A stretch of 64,000 nucleotides of DNA, from contig NZ_JAGPXB010000016.1 of the NCBI RefSeq assembly GCF_018069925.1, positions 1 through 64,000 on the forward strand, read 5' to 3'. The position numbers and the translations under genes are program-made. The notes below the pieces were generated by a model. That model made no database searches and was not told the origin of the DNA. It saw only the letters and a program-made list of their open reading frames with translations. Position 1 is the stretch's first letter, and the number at the start of each line of letters is the position of its first letter. This DNA is from Flavobacterium erciyesense (GTDB taxonomy: Bacteria > Bacteroidota > Bacteroidia > Flavobacteriales > Flavobacteriaceae). Positions 1-8,862 of this stretch are shown in pieces.

Positions 1-300
1 ACGTCACCGTATACTTTAGTTTTATCAGCAGCTACTACAGTTGCAGTTTTAGGGGTAACAGTAAGATTTGCATCTGTTTTAGAAACAGTATAATTAGGAT
101 TGCTACCTAAAGTTACTGCGATTGGATAAGTTCCAACATTTGAAGTAGTCGTTGCAGTGGTTGCTAGGGTATAGTTAATAGTATCTCCATTGATAGCACC
201 AGTAACAGTTGCAGTCAAAGCTGGATTAACGTCACCGTATACTTTCGTTTTATCACCAGCTACGACAGTTGCAGTCTTAGGAGTAACAGTAAGAGTCGCT
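1..300 (-). repeat. 228-bp tandem coding repeat (MBG module)
   Basis: The stretch beginning ACGTCACCGTATACTTTAGT at position 1 recurs with a few substitutions from 229 (ACGTCACCGTATACTTTCGT). The period is therefore 228 bp, or 76 codons, and the reading frame is preserved. It encodes the MBG module with the K-x-YGD core. The array presumably continues to the left of the window. Confidence 0.75.
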
Positions 301-2294
301 TCGCTTGAAGTTACTTGGTTACAATTTCCTGTTCCGGTCAGTATTACTCTATACAGGTATGAATTCATACTAACAGTTGCATTATTAACTGTAAGGGTTG
401 AAGTTGTTGCGTTACTATAAATAGAATTGTTTGTGATATTACTAAAACCAGATCCAGTATTTACTTGCCATTGGAAAGCTGTGGCATTGGAACTTGAAAC
501 GGCAAATGAAGTACTACTTCCGTAGACAATAGATTTTGAAGTCGGTTGTGAAGTAATAATTGTTTTCGGGTGAACGATTACAGATATCGGAGATTTTGGA
601 CCAAAACATGAATTACGTTGCTCGGCAACATAATAAGTGAACTGCCCGGCCGAACTAGTACTTGGTGTAATGCTGGATTGAGCAGTGCCTGTTAACGAAC
701 TAAAATAAAATAATGTTCCTCCAGCTGAACTTGCATTAGCGCTTAAAGGTTGCGCTATAGCATCCTGGCAGTATTCGTAGTTTGTTGCAATTGGTTGTCC
801 TGGTAAAGGAGTGATTGTTAAAGTGACTGCAGTTCTAGTCAAACTAGAGCAAGTTCCGTTTGATGCTTGCGCGTAATAAGTTTTAGTTCCAACACCAACT
901 TGCGTTGGAGCATTAACTACATTTCCAGCAGTTGCTGCATCGTACCAAGTTATGGTTCCACCTGTTGCAGTTGCAGTTAACGTTTGAGTGGTACTACCAT
1001 CACTACAAACAGTTTGATTTCCTCCAGAAACTGGAGCATTAGGAGTTGCAGGTTGACTATTAATTGTTACAGAAGTAGCACTTGATATACAGCCAGTAGA
1101 TGATTTAGCTGTAACAAAATAAGTACCTGCTGGAATATTTGTAAAAATCCCACTTGTGTTTTGATAATTCGTTCCGTTAATGCTATACGTTAATCCATTT
1201 CCTGTTGGAGAAGAAACAGTTATTGATCCTGTTGCTACTGCACAAGTAGGCTGAGAGGTTACAGATGCAATTGGTTTTTCGGGTGTATATGTTATTGTTA
1301 TGGTAGCCTCATTCGACACTAATGGTGTACTGTCGCTAATTGTATATCTAATAGGTGTTGGGTCTCCTTTAAAAGTCGTTAATGGAGTAAAAGTTACCAC
1401 GCCAGTATTGTTTACAGACCAGTTACCTTGATTGGTTACAGATAATGTTGTCTGTCTACCCACAGCAGTTGGGTTTAAATCAACTGAATTTGTATTTAAA
1501 TTTCTGTTTGCATCTACATCATTTGCTGTAACGTCAATACTTACTGGTCCGTAAGTATTACACAATTTATTATCATTATTTGCAGTTGGAGCTGTTGGTA
1601 CAGAAAACGTAACTTCTCCGAAACTTATGGAACTTTGTCTATTACTTGATTGAGTACTATTTCCTAATCTAAAAGTTACAGAATTAACATTACCATAATT
1701 AATAGCAGCAATATATCTAGTGTTTGTTATGCTTATCGGGTCTACAGAATTAGATGGTCCTTGAATTCTTGTAAATTGATCAATTAAATTTGGAAGAATA
1801 GTAAGGAAACTGTTTAATTCTAGAATTATTAATTCGTTGGAAGGTCGCAGCACATCGAAAAATTCATTTCCATCTAAATCTAACGCTTCAAAGGTAAATG
1901 AACTTAAATCAATTTTAAGTTCTTGAGGCGTGCCGTAAGTTCCCGCTTTGTAAAAATCAAAAGTGAATTGAACATAACCATTTGACCTTTTTGTAGTAAT
2001 AACAGGTTGAAATCGATCTCTCAAACTTCCACTACCATTGTTGGGGTTATCAATGTCCACAATTGTGGCATCTTTAATACTTACAACAGATAAAATAGCA
2101 TCAACATCTGTACCGTTCACATTGGTTACGTTTGTATAACGGTACTTAGCTCCAGCCGTTTTATCTATTCCCGAGTATAATGTGGGATCAGTAAATCTCG
2201 GAGTTTGACTATAACTAGAAAGGGAGATAAAAAAGAATATAAAGAATATAAATCCCTGAATTAATTTTAATTTTTTGTGAGTAATTTTGCTCAT
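1..2294 (-). CDS. Large secreted Ig/MBG-repeat surface protein (3' end outside window)
   Basis: The minus-strand frame is open from the ATG at 2294 to the left edge, so about 764 residues are visible and the C-terminus is missing. The N-terminus is a signal peptide: lysine-rich start, a long Phe/Ile core, then SSYSQ. A folded N-terminal region of about 230 residues follows, then cadherin/Ig-like segments (VDLNPTAVGRQTTLSV region), a SprB-like segment with TYSINGTNYQNTSGIF, Ig-like modules with paired Cys, and finally MBG-type repeats containing KVYGDVNPALTATVTGAING. Such proteins in Flavobacteriia are exported adhesins or gliding-related surface proteins, often carrying a type IX secretion tail. 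That tail would lie outside the window, so the secretion route is inferred. The short plus-strand ORF at 190-420 is only a shadow of the repeats. Confidence 0.8.
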   Translation of the reverse strand, partial: MSKITHKKLKLIQGFIFFIFFFISLSSYSQTPRFTDPTLYSGIDKTAGAKYRYTNVTNVNGTDVDAILSVVSIKDATIVDIDNPNNGSGSLRDRFQPVITTKRSNGYVQFTFDFYKAGTYGTPQELKIDLSSFTFEALDLDGNEFFDVLRPSNELIILELNSFLTILPNLIDQFTRIQGPSNSVDPISITNTRYIAAINYGNVNSVTFRLGNSTQSSNRQSSISFGEVTFSVPTAPTANNDNKLCNTYGPVSIDVTANDVDANRNLNTNSVDLNPTAVGRQTTLSVTNQGNWSVNNTGVVTFTPLTTFKGDPTPIRYTISDSTPLVSNEATITITYTPEKPIASVTSQPTCAVATGSITVSSPTGNGLTYSINGTNYQNTSGIFTNIPAGTYFVTAKSSTGCISSATSVTINSQPATPNAPVSGGNQTVCSDGSTTQTLTATATGGTITWYDAATAGNVVNAPTQVGVGTKTYYAQASNGTCSSLTRTAVTLTITPLPGQPIATNYEYCQDAIAQPLSANASSAGGTLFYFSSLTGTAQSSITPSTSSAGQFTYYVAEQRNSCFGPKSPISVIVHPKTIITSQPTSKSIVYGSSTSFAVSSSNATAFQWQVNTGSGFSNITNNSIYSNATTSTLTVNNATVSMNSYLYRVILTGTGNCNQVTSSEATLTVTPKTATVVAGDKTKVYGDVNPALTATVTGAINGDTINYTLATTATTTSNVGTYPIAVTLGSNPNYTVSKTDANLTVTPKTATVVAADKTKVYGD

Positions 2295-2851
2295 GTGTTT
2301 CTTTTATTTTGAGAAAAAACAGCTTTTATTAGTGCAGCTTTTTATTTGTTTAATGTATTGATTATTTTGTCTACTAAAACAACAAAACAGTAATTAAATC
2401 TCACCTTAATTTTTCTAAAAATTAAAGGATAATAATTATGTTTTTTATAACTTTATTTTGGCTTTATGTGTCTTTTAATCAGATGTTTATATATAAAATA
2501 ATTTTAATTTTTGCTTGCTTATTTAATTGTTATCAACTTGACTTTTACGCAAGTATCTATTAACACTTTGCTAAATTATATGTTAAAATTGTATTACCAT
2601 TATTTTTCCTTTTAAAAACTTAAATAACCGTTGAATTACATTATACAAGTACTTCTACGTATGTTTTGATTTAAGTCAGCATTTGAGTGCTTATTGCTAA
2701 TTTTGTAAGTAAATTATAATAATTCATGATTTTGTGCTGCTAATTATTGATTTCCTTTTATGTTACTTTTTGTAAAAAATATTTGTTTGTAAAAGTGTTT
2801 TATTTCGAGTAACTTTCAACGTTAATAAATTAAAGTTTTTAATAAAAGTTT
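2295..2851. other. Intergenic region between divergent genes
   Basis: This is 557 bp of very AT-rich DNA between the divergent surface-protein gene and sixA. I see no ORF, tRNA or clear repeat in it. It must hold the promoters of both genes, and only the sixA-proximal candidate is listed separately. Confidence 0.6.
2786..2817 (+). promoter_or_regulatory. Candidate promoter of sixA-ppk1
   Basis: TTTG at 2786-2789 and TAACTTTC at 2810-2817 are separated by 20 bp. They resemble the Bacteroidota -33 (TTTG) and -7 (TAnnTTTG) elements, with one mismatch in the last base. The box ends 34 bp before the sixA ATG. Confidence 0.35.
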
Positions 2852-3337
2852 ATGAAAGAACTTATTTTGATTCGCCATGCCAAATCTAGTTGGGAAGTTC
2901 CTGTGAAAGATATTGATCGAGGTCTAACTTGTCAAGGAATTAAAGACGCTCATTCTATTGCGCTTCATGTAAAGGATTTATTGCCAAAATCCTACTCAAT
3001 TTGGTGCAGTGAGGCTAAGAGAACATCAAGCACCGCATTAATTTTTGCTCAAAATGTTGGCTTTCCTCTTGAAAGTATCAATTACAAGTACGACCTTTAT
3101 ACTTTTGAATGCAAGCAGCTGGAAAAAGTTATAAAAAGTTGCCCAAATGCTATTGATAATTTAATCATTTTCGGACATAATAATGCCTTAACTGATTTTG
3201 TAAATAAATTTGGATCTGTACCTGTAGCTAATGTATCAACTGCAGGTTTTGTAGCTATACAATTTGAAAGCGATGATTGGAATTTTAATAAAAAAGGTAT
3301 AACAAAAACAGTACTATCTCCCAAAGATTTAAAATGA
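2852..3337 (+). CDS. sixA: SixA-type phosphohistidine phosphatase (histidine phosphatase superfamily)
   Basis: This 161-residue protein opens with LILIRHAKSSWE, the RHG-type motif whose His is the phospho-acceptor. It has the second catalytic His in IIFGHNNALTDF near residue 109. Length and the RHAKS signature match the SixA branch, which dephosphorylates phosphohistidine; its true substrate here is unknown. Its stop codon overlaps the ppk1 start (ATGA at 3334-3337), so the two are probably translationally coupled. Together with ppx downstream this makes a polyphosphate-centred cluster. Confidence 0.88.
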   Translation: MKELILIRHAKSSWEVPVKDIDRGLTCQGIKDAHSIALHVKDLLPKSYSIWCSEAKRTSSTALIFAQNVGFPLESINYKYDLYTFECKQLEKVIKSCPNAIDNLIIFGHNNALTDFVNKFGSVPVANVSTAGFVAIQFESDDWNFNKKGITKTVLSPKDLK

Positions 3338-5427
3338 ATAAAGCAGTTACATACAAATATATTGATCGTGAAAAAAGTTGGTTGGCATTTAATGCTCGCG
3401 TATTACAGGAGGCGGGGGATTCATCGGTCCCTTTACTAGATCGACTTCGATTTTTAGGTATATTTTCGAATAATTTAGACGAATTTTTTAGAGTTCGTTT
3501 TGCCGCAATCAGACGTTTGAGTTTAACTGGAATCACTGGTGAAAAGTATCTTGGTGGGATCTCCGCGCAACAATTAGTGAAGGATATCACTGAAATTGTA
3601 ATTCAGCAACAATCCGAAAGTTTGCGAATTCTGAATATCATCGAAAGTGAATTGGAAACTAAAAACATTTTCATCATCACTGAGGCTGATATCAATGCCG
3701 AGCAAGAACTTTTTTTGAAAGATTTTTTTATCCAAAAAGTCAGCCCTGAGTTGGTTACAATTATCCTTAACGATCTGGCTGAGTTCCCTGTTTTAAAAGA
3801 TACCTCAGGCTACTTGGCTGTTAAATTAGTGATGAATCATACTGCCGAAGTGCGTTACGCAGTAATCGAAATACCCACTACTATAAATCGTTTTGTCGTA
3901 TTGCCTACGGTCAATGAAAAACAATATATTATTTTGCTTGATGATGTGATCCGTCATAATCTCAGCAACATTTTTAATATTTTCGACTACGAAAGTGTTT
4001 CTGCACACATGATAAAAATTACTAGAGATGCTCAATTAGATATCGATAGTGATTTAAGTAAGAGTATGATTGAAAAAATCACACTTAGTGTCAAAGACCG
4101 ACGTATTGGTGAGCCGGTTCGGTTTATATACGATCAATTGATTGAGCCAGACACTTTGAACTTCTTTTTGGATAAAATGAAAATCGTTTCTACCGATAGT
4201 ATTATTCCCGGAGGAAGGTATCATAATAGGAGAGATTATATGAATTTTCCAAATTTAGGTAGACACGATTTGTTGTATCAAACTAATGATCCGTTGCCAA
4301 TTCCTGGTCTGAGTTTAGAAGGAAGTATGCTCGAAAAAATTAGCGAACGCGACTACTTGCTTCATGCTCCTTACCAATCATTTTCATACTTGACTAAGTT
4401 TTTGCGCGAAGCGGCTTTAGACCCAAAAGTTATTTCTATTAAAATTACTTTATACCGTTTAGCAAAGAATTCGCAAATTATTAGTTCGTTGATCAATGCT
4501 GCGAAAAATGGTAAGAAAGTTACTGTTCAAATAGAATTGCAAGCCCGATTTGATGAGGCTTCGAATATTTCGTATGCAGAACAAATGCAACTCGAAGGTA
4601 TTGAACTTATTTTTGGTATCAAAGGCCTGAAAGTACACAGTAAAATATGTGTTATTGAACGAGTAGAAAATCTCAAAATCAAACGTTACGGATTTATTTC
4701 GACGGGTAACTTTAATGAGTCAACAGCTAAGATATATACCGATGTAACTCTTTTTACAAGTCACCAACAAATTCTAAAAGACATCATGCGTATTTTTGAG
4801 TTTTTTGACATCAATTATCGTGTGCATCGCTACAAGCATTTGATCGTTTCCCCGCATTACACAAGAACACGATTTATTAAACTGATTGATCGTGAAATTA
4901 CACACGCCTTAGCTGGAAGAAAAACGCATATTAAGCTTAAAATGAATAGTTTATCTGATTTAGAGATGATCGATAAATTGTACGAAGCGAGTAGAGCAGG
5001 TGTAAAAATTCAGCTTGAAATTCGAGGTATTTGTTCGTTGATTCCGGGTATTGCAGGTATGAGTGAAAATATCGAAGCTATCAGTATTGTTGATAATTAT
5101 TTGGAGCATTCTAGAGTGTATATTTTTGGTAATGCAGGGCAAACAGAAGTTTTCATTTCTTCGGCTGATTTTATGACTCGAAATTTAGATGGCCGTGTAG
5201 AAGTTACATGTCCTATTTACGATCAAAATATTAAAAATGAATTGATTGCTAATTTTGATATCGCTTGGAAAGGAAATGTAAAAGCCCGTTTTCACTCCTA
5301 TAAATTAGATAACAAATACCGAGCGCGCAATCATAATCCTATTTTTAGAGCACAATTAGAAACGTACAAATATTACCAAAAAAAATTAGATGAACTTGCT
5401 CATAACGAAGAATTGGCACAAAATTAG
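3334..5427 (+). CDS. ppk1: Polyphosphate kinase 1
   Basis: The protein has 697 residues, the usual PPK1 length. It makes polyphosphate from ATP reversibly. The N-terminal domain begins with YIDREKSWLAFNARVLQEA, the conserved PPK1 opening. The two C-terminal phospholipase D-like domains carry the histidine motifs: VHSKICVIER, which holds the phosphorylated His of the family, and EHSRVYIFGN, which holds the second. STGNFNES and LDGRVEV are also typical. It overlaps sixA by four bases. Confidence 0.96.
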   Translation: MNKAVTYKYIDREKSWLAFNARVLQEAGDSSVPLLDRLRFLGIFSNNLDEFFRVRFAAIRRLSLTGITGEKYLGGISAQQLVKDITEIVIQQQSESLRILNIIESELETKNIFIITEADINAEQELFLKDFFIQKVSPELVTIILNDLAEFPVLKDTSGYLAVKLVMNHTAEVRYAVIEIPTTINRFVVLPTVNEKQYIILLDDVIRHNLSNIFNIFDYESVSAHMIKITRDAQLDIDSDLSKSMIEKITLSVKDRRIGEPVRFIYDQLIEPDTLNFFLDKMKIVSTDSIIPGGRYHNRRDYMNFPNLGRHDLLYQTNDPLPIPGLSLEGSMLEKISERDYLLHAPYQSFSYLTKFLREAALDPKVISIKITLYRLAKNSQIISSLINAAKNGKKVTVQIELQARFDEASNISYAEQMQLEGIELIFGIKGLKVHSKICVIERVENLKIKRYGFISTGNFNESTAKIYTDVTLFTSHQQILKDIMRIFEFFDINYRVHRYKHLIVSPHYTRTRFIKLIDREITHALAGRKTHIKLKMNSLSDLEMIDKLYEASRAGVKIQLEIRGICSLIPGIAGMSENIEAISIVDNYLEHSRVYIFGNAGQTEVFISSADFMTRNLDGRVEVTCPIYDQNIKNELIANFDIAWKGNVKARFHSYKLDNKYRARNHNPIFRAQLETYKYYQKKLDELAHNEELAQN

Positions 5428-5496
5428 CGAGTCTTTTTTGTATTCGATTTTTATGAAAAAAACAGTGTAATTGCAAAGAAATAACAGCAGTAAAAA

Positions 5497-6387
5497 ATGA
5501 TTAAAATTAAAAAGTATGCAGCAATAGATATTGGCTCAAATGCCATGCGATTGCTGATTGCAAACATTGTAGAGCAAGACGGTAAAGAGCCACAATTTAA
5601 TAAAAGTTCCCTGGTACGTGTGCCCATTCGTTTGGGGCAGGATGCCTTTACAGTAGGTGAAATTTCACCTGAAAATATTGACCGCATGTGCGATGCTATG
5701 AAAGCATTTAACTTGCTTATGAAAGTGCATAAAGTAGAGCGTTATATGGCTTTTGCAACCTCTGCCATGCGCGAAGCTTACAATGCCAAAGAGGTGGTGG
5801 CAATCATTAAGAAAAAGGCCGATATTAAAATAGAAATTATTGATGGAAAAAAGGAAGCGGCAATTATTGCTTCAACAGATTTGCATCATTTGCTAAAAAC
5901 AGATCAAACCTATTTGTTTGTTGATGTAGGCGGTGGAAGTACCGAATTTACGCTGTTTTCGAATGGTAAAATGATTAATTCGAGATCGTTCAAAGCAGGA
6001 ACGGTGCGCTTGTTAAATAATATGGTTTGCGATGTAGTTTGGGACGAAATTGAAAAATGGATCAAAACCAACACGCAAGATTACGAAGAGGTAACTTTAA
6101 TTGGTTCCGGTGGAAACATCAATAAGTTATTTAAAATGTCTGGAAAGCCACAAGAAAAGCCACTTTCATATATTTACATCAACTCTCAATATGCATTTTT
6201 GAACTCCTTGTCGTATGATCAAAGAGTTGCGGAATTAGGCTTGAATCCGGATCGCGCTGATGTAATTATTCCGGCCACTCGAATTTATCTGAATGCTATG
6301 AAATGGAGTGGTGCCCGACAGATTTATGTGCCAAAAATTGGCCTTTCTGACGGAATTGTAAAAGCTATGTACTTTGGTAAAATATAA
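5497..6387 (+). CDS. ppx: Ppx/GppA exopolyphosphatase family protein
   Basis: This 296-residue protein has the ASKHA phosphate-binding motifs AAIDIGSNAMRLLIA (residues 8-22) and FVDVGGGSTEFTLF (near 141-154), plus the GSGGNI segment. It is the short form with only the two ASKHA domains, without the C-terminal HD-like domains of E. coli Ppx, as is usual in Bacteroidota. It would degrade polyphosphate or hydrolyse pppGpp; the sequence does not tell which. It lies 69 bp after ppk1 on the same strand and is convergent with dnaX, leaving only one base between their stops. Confidence 0.9.
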   Translation: MIKIKKYAAIDIGSNAMRLLIANIVEQDGKEPQFNKSSLVRVPIRLGQDAFTVGEISPENIDRMCDAMKAFNLLMKVHKVERYMAFATSAMREAYNAKEVVAIIKKKADIKIEIIDGKKEAAIIASTDLHHLLKTDQTYLFVDVGGGSTEFTLFSNGKMINSRSFKAGTVRLLNNMVCDVVWDEIEKWIKTNTQDYEEVTLIGSGGNINKLFKMSGKPQEKPLSYIYINSQYAFLNSLSYDQRVAELGLNPDRADVIIPATRIYLNAMKWSGARQIYVPKIGLSDGIVKAMYFGKI

Positions 6388-6388
6388 A

Positions 6389-7070
6389 TTAAGCATCTAA
6401 ATCCAATCCGAATGTTGTGCGTAAAAGCTCAATGTTTGGATTGATTTCTAAAAAGCGGTTGTAGCGATCTTGATCTGTAAAACTGCGTTTGTGTTCTATA
6501 GTTTCATTTACGATCACCTCAATAGTAATATCGTGATTGTGTAAATGACCACGCAAATAACCCAATAATCCAATCAATTCTCTTTCAAAATCTAACTTTG
6601 AACCCTCATTAGGAAGTTCAATAGTAATAGCGGTTCCGTTCAGTTTTGGATCGTTGATCAATAGGAGCGACTCCATAATTTTGAAACCTTTTTCTCCTAA
6701 GCGTTGTGCATATTTGTTCCAATACACCAGCATTTCAGTCTCTGTAAAAGGTTCTGTAGGTAAGTGCAATACTTCTTTTACAATGCCTTTGGTGCTTTCC
6801 TCTAGTGCTTTTTTAGCTCTAATACTGGCAAGTGAAAATGCAGATACTTTTCCTTCTGTGGGTCCAGATGCTGCGGGTGCTTCAATAGGATTTGGCTTTG
6901 CTTCAACGGGTGCCAATGGTTTTGGTTGTTCAACTGTTGTTGTTTTAGTTATGTTTTCTACTTCGGCTGTTGTAGCAGTAGCAGTTGTCTTAGAACTATT
7001 ATCAACAATAGAATAATCCGATTTACGGAAATGTGTGGGCGGGATTATAAATTGCTCAACTTTTTTTTTT
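6389..7070 (-). CDS. dnaX: dnaX 3' part: tau-specific C-terminal region, reached by -1 frameshift
   Basis: The frame runs from just after the A10 run at 7061-7070 (read on the minus strand) to the stop at 6389. It starts VEQFIIPPTHFRKSDYS, passes through a Thr/Pro/Ala-rich linker, and ends in a folded domain (FTETEMLVYWNKYAQRLGEK to the end), which is the Bacteroidota DnaX C-terminal domain. No good independent start exists; the only early candidate is a TTG at 6916 in the middle of the linker. Joining it in the -1 frame to the upstream ORF gives a protein of about 580 residues from the ATG at 8130, the normal full-length DnaX size. It is thus either the tau extension made by slippage or the result of a homopolymer sequencing error. 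Confidence 0.75.
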
Positions 7071-8130
7071 CTCCATCAAAAGTGATAGAGGCCAATTGCA
7101 TTAAACAAAGTTCGACTAAGAGTCGCTGGTTTTGACTGACTTTGTATTTTAAATCACAATCGTTTGCAATTTCAATTCCTTGTAGTAGAAAATCTTGACT
7201 GCATTTTTGTGATTGCGTTGCATACATTTGCTGTGTTGCTTCACCAACTTCTAAAAGAGTTAAAGTAGCAGGATTTTTTGATACCAATAAATCTCTAAAA
7301 TGTGTAGCCAAGCCCGATACAAAATGATGTGCATCAAAACCTTTGGCCAAAATTTCATTAAAGGCGATTAATAGGTGTGGAATTTTATTTTCCAGAATCA
7401 AATCGGTGACATTGATGTAGGTTTCGTAATCTAAAACATTTAAGTTTTCGGTTACTGCTTGTCGTGTTAAGTTTTTACCACAAAACGACACGACGCGATC
7501 AAATATAGATAGTGCATCACGCATGGCTCCATCAGCCTTTTGCGCAATGATATGCAGTGCATCATCTTCAAAAACTACACCTTGACTAGTTGCTACTTCG
7601 GCTAAGTGCTCTTTGGCGTCTTTTACGGTAATACGTTTGAAGTCGAATATTTGACAACGAGAAAGTATCGTTGGGATGATTTTGTGTTTTTCGGTCGTGG
7701 CCAAAATAAAAATGGCGTGCTTCGGCGGTTCTTCTAATGTTTTCAAGAAAGCATTAAAGGCGGCCGATGATAGCATGTGCACCTCATCAATAATATATAC
7801 TTTGTATTGACCTGTTTGAGGTGGGATTCTAACTTGGTCAATTAAATTACGAATGTCGTCAACAGAGTTGTTTGAGGCGGCATCAAGTTCAAAAACGTTG
7901 AAAGCAAAATCCTCATTTGGGTCATCATAACCGGGTTGATTGATTTTGCGAGCTAAGATTCTAGCACAAGTGGTTTTTCCAACTCCACGTGGTCCTGTAA
8001 ACAATAGGGCGGAAGCCAAGTGATTGCTTTCTATGGCGTTCAATAAAGTATTGGTAATGGCTTTTTGCCCTACAACATCTTTAAATGTTTGTGGGCGGTA
8101 TTTACGTGCCGATACTACAAATTGCTCCAT
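7045..8130 (-). CDS. dnaX: DNA polymerase III clamp-loader subunit gamma/tau (zero-frame product)
   Basis: The ATP-driven clamp-loader subunit. The start at 8130 (MEQFVVSARKYRPQTFKDVV) is the family start. The upstream in-frame TTG at 8154 overlaps a TATATTTG promoter box, so it cannot be the start. Visible motifs are the Walker A GPRGVGKTTCARI, Walker B VYIIDEVHML, the sensor LATTEKHKI and the arginine-finger region SRCQIFDFKR. Domain III runs to about residue 350. In the zero frame translation stops just after the A10 run, giving about 361 residues, which is gamma length. Unusually, the Cys-rich zinc insert of many DnaX proteins is replaced by a KINQPGYDDPNEDFAFNVFE segment, as in other Bacteroidota. 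Confidence 0.92.
   Translation of the reverse strand: MEQFVVSARKYRPQTFKDVVGQKAITNTLLNAIESNHLASALLFTGPRGVGKTTCARILARKINQPGYDDPNEDFAFNVFELDAASNNSVDDIRNLIDQVRIPPQTGQYKVYIIDEVHMLSSAAFNAFLKTLEEPPKHAIFILATTEKHKIIPTILSRCQIFDFKRITVKDAKEHLAEVATSQGVVFEDDALHIIAQKADGAMRDALSIFDRVVSFCGKNLTRQAVTENLNVLDYETYINVTDLILENKIPHLLIAFNEILAKGFDAHHFVSGLATHFRDLLVSKNPATLTLLEVGEATQQMYATQSQKCSQDFLLQGIEIANDCDLKYKVSQNQRLLVELCLMQLASITFDGEKKKLSNL
7061..7070 (-). promoter_or_regulatory. A10 slippery run in dnaX (candidate programmed frameshift or slippage site)
   Basis: On the minus strand the sequence reads GGAG, then ten A, then GTTGAG. The zero frame meets TAA four codons after the run. The -1 frame enters the long tau-like C-terminal region. 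The run contains A AAA AAG, the heptamer used for -1 frameshifting in E. coli dnaX. A comparable A run in Thermus dnaX works by transcriptional slippage. I do not see a convincing downstream stem-loop. Confidence 0.6.
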
Positions 8131-8151
8131 AAAAATCTTAATTTTGGATAG

Positions 8152-8159
8152 CAAATATA
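8152..8159 (-). promoter_or_regulatory. -7 box of dnaX promoter
   Basis: The minus strand reads TATATTTG here, an exact TAnnTTTG match. It lies 21 bp upstream of the ATG at 8130, which fits a short leader. It excludes the farther TTG start at 8154. Confidence 0.5.
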
Positions 8160-8539
8160 GGCTTTAATTTGTTGCTTTAAAAATTTAAGGATTGAAAGAT
8201 TTTAGAATTTTAGGCGTGTAACTTAACGATGGATAGACTTAGCCCAGATAGTAGTGAAAATCCTTATGCGCCAATCCCGACACCTCGGAATGGCGAATAA
8301 GATTGTAGCGGATAGCTGGACATCGAAGATTCAGCGGAGCTAAATAGCTCCTAATAAATAGTATTTCAAAGGAATGAAAAATTAGTTTGAACGACTTTTT
8401 TTAATTGTATTGTTTCACATTTTTAGAGGTTATTAGCTCGAATTGAAAACATGTGCGTTTTTAAATGATTTGATATCAGTTGCTTGCTTAGTTAGGGGAT
8501 AAAGTAGCTTTGTGCTGAATAAAAGTCGATTTAATAGTG
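8160..8539. other. Intergenic region upstream of rnpB
   Basis: No ORF is visible. The region holds a structured interspersed repeat (8239-8351, listed separately) and the upstream region of rnpB. A second TAnnTTTG box (TAGCTTTG, 8505-8512) with TTG at 8484-8486 (18-bp spacer) may be an additional promoter reading towards rnpB. Confidence 0.5.
8239..8351 (+). repeat. Structured interspersed repeat, copy 1 (Flavobacterium type)
   Basis: The element begins TTAGCCCAGATAGTAGTG and ends with GATTGTAGCGGATAGCTGGA (8301-8320) and the hairpin GGAGCTA/TAGCTCC (8336-8351). In between lies an imperfect hairpin, CGCCAATCCCGA against TCGGAATGGCG. A second diverged copy with the same layout lies at 32957-33104. 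From memory, elements with a GATAG...GTAGCGGATAGC skeleton are frequent between genes in Flavobacterium genomes. The strand is arbitrary. Confidence 0.5.
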
Positions 8540-8547
8540 TAAATTTG
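8540..8547 (+). promoter_or_regulatory. -7 box of rnpB promoter
   Basis: TAAATTTG is an exact TAnnTTTG match. It ends five bases before GCAGACC (8552-8558), the 5' strand of the closing RNase P helix, so the start point fits the expected RNA 5' end. Confidence 0.5.
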
Positions 8548-8549
8548 CC

Positions 8550-8862
8550 CCGCAGACCGCCTTATCGTCGTCCCGATTTATCGGGAGGGAGGAAAGTCCG
8601 GACACCACAGAGAAGCATAGCGGGTAACACCCGTCGGTTCGCCTTGGCGAATTAGGACAAGTGCAACAGAAAGTATGTACAGGTAATGCTGTAGTGAAAC
8701 CAGGTAAACTCTATGCGGTGAAATATCAAGTATATCAGCATTTAAGGGCTTCTCGTTCGTTGCTGAAGGGTAGATAGCTTGAGTCCAAAAGTAATTTTGG
8801 ATCTAGATAAATGATAAGGGTTTCGAGTAATCGAGATACAGAATCCGGCTTATAGGTCTGCT
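8550..8862 (+). ncRNA. rnpB: RNase P RNA (bacterial type A)
   Basis: The catalytic RNA of RNase P, which matures tRNA 5' ends. The conserved core GAGGAAAGTCCGGACACCAC (near 8589-8609) and the 3' core CAGAATCCGGCTTATAGGTC (near 8839-8858) are both present. The 5' GCAGACC (8552-8558) pairs with the 3' GGTCTGC (8855-8861) to close the molecule. The ACAGAAA and GTGAAACCAGGTAAACTC segments typical of the family lie between. The length of about 313 nt is normal for Bacteroidota. Confidence 0.95.

Noticed and set aside
190..420. Plus-strand ORF of 76 codons
   Set aside because: It is the complement of the MBG-repeat protein; the minus-strand frame is open across the whole region and matches known repeat motifs.
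6654..7135. Plus-strand ORFs opposite dnaX
   Set aside because: They lie antisense to the DnaX C-terminal region and linker, which has clear family similarity.
8131..8154. Longer dnaX start at TTG 8154
   Set aside because: A TATATTTG promoter box overlaps it and family members start at MEQF (8130).
8220..8540. tRNA or riboswitch between dnaX and rnpB
   Set aside because: The hairpins there do not form a cloverleaf or a riboswitch core that I recognise; they fit the interspersed repeat instead.
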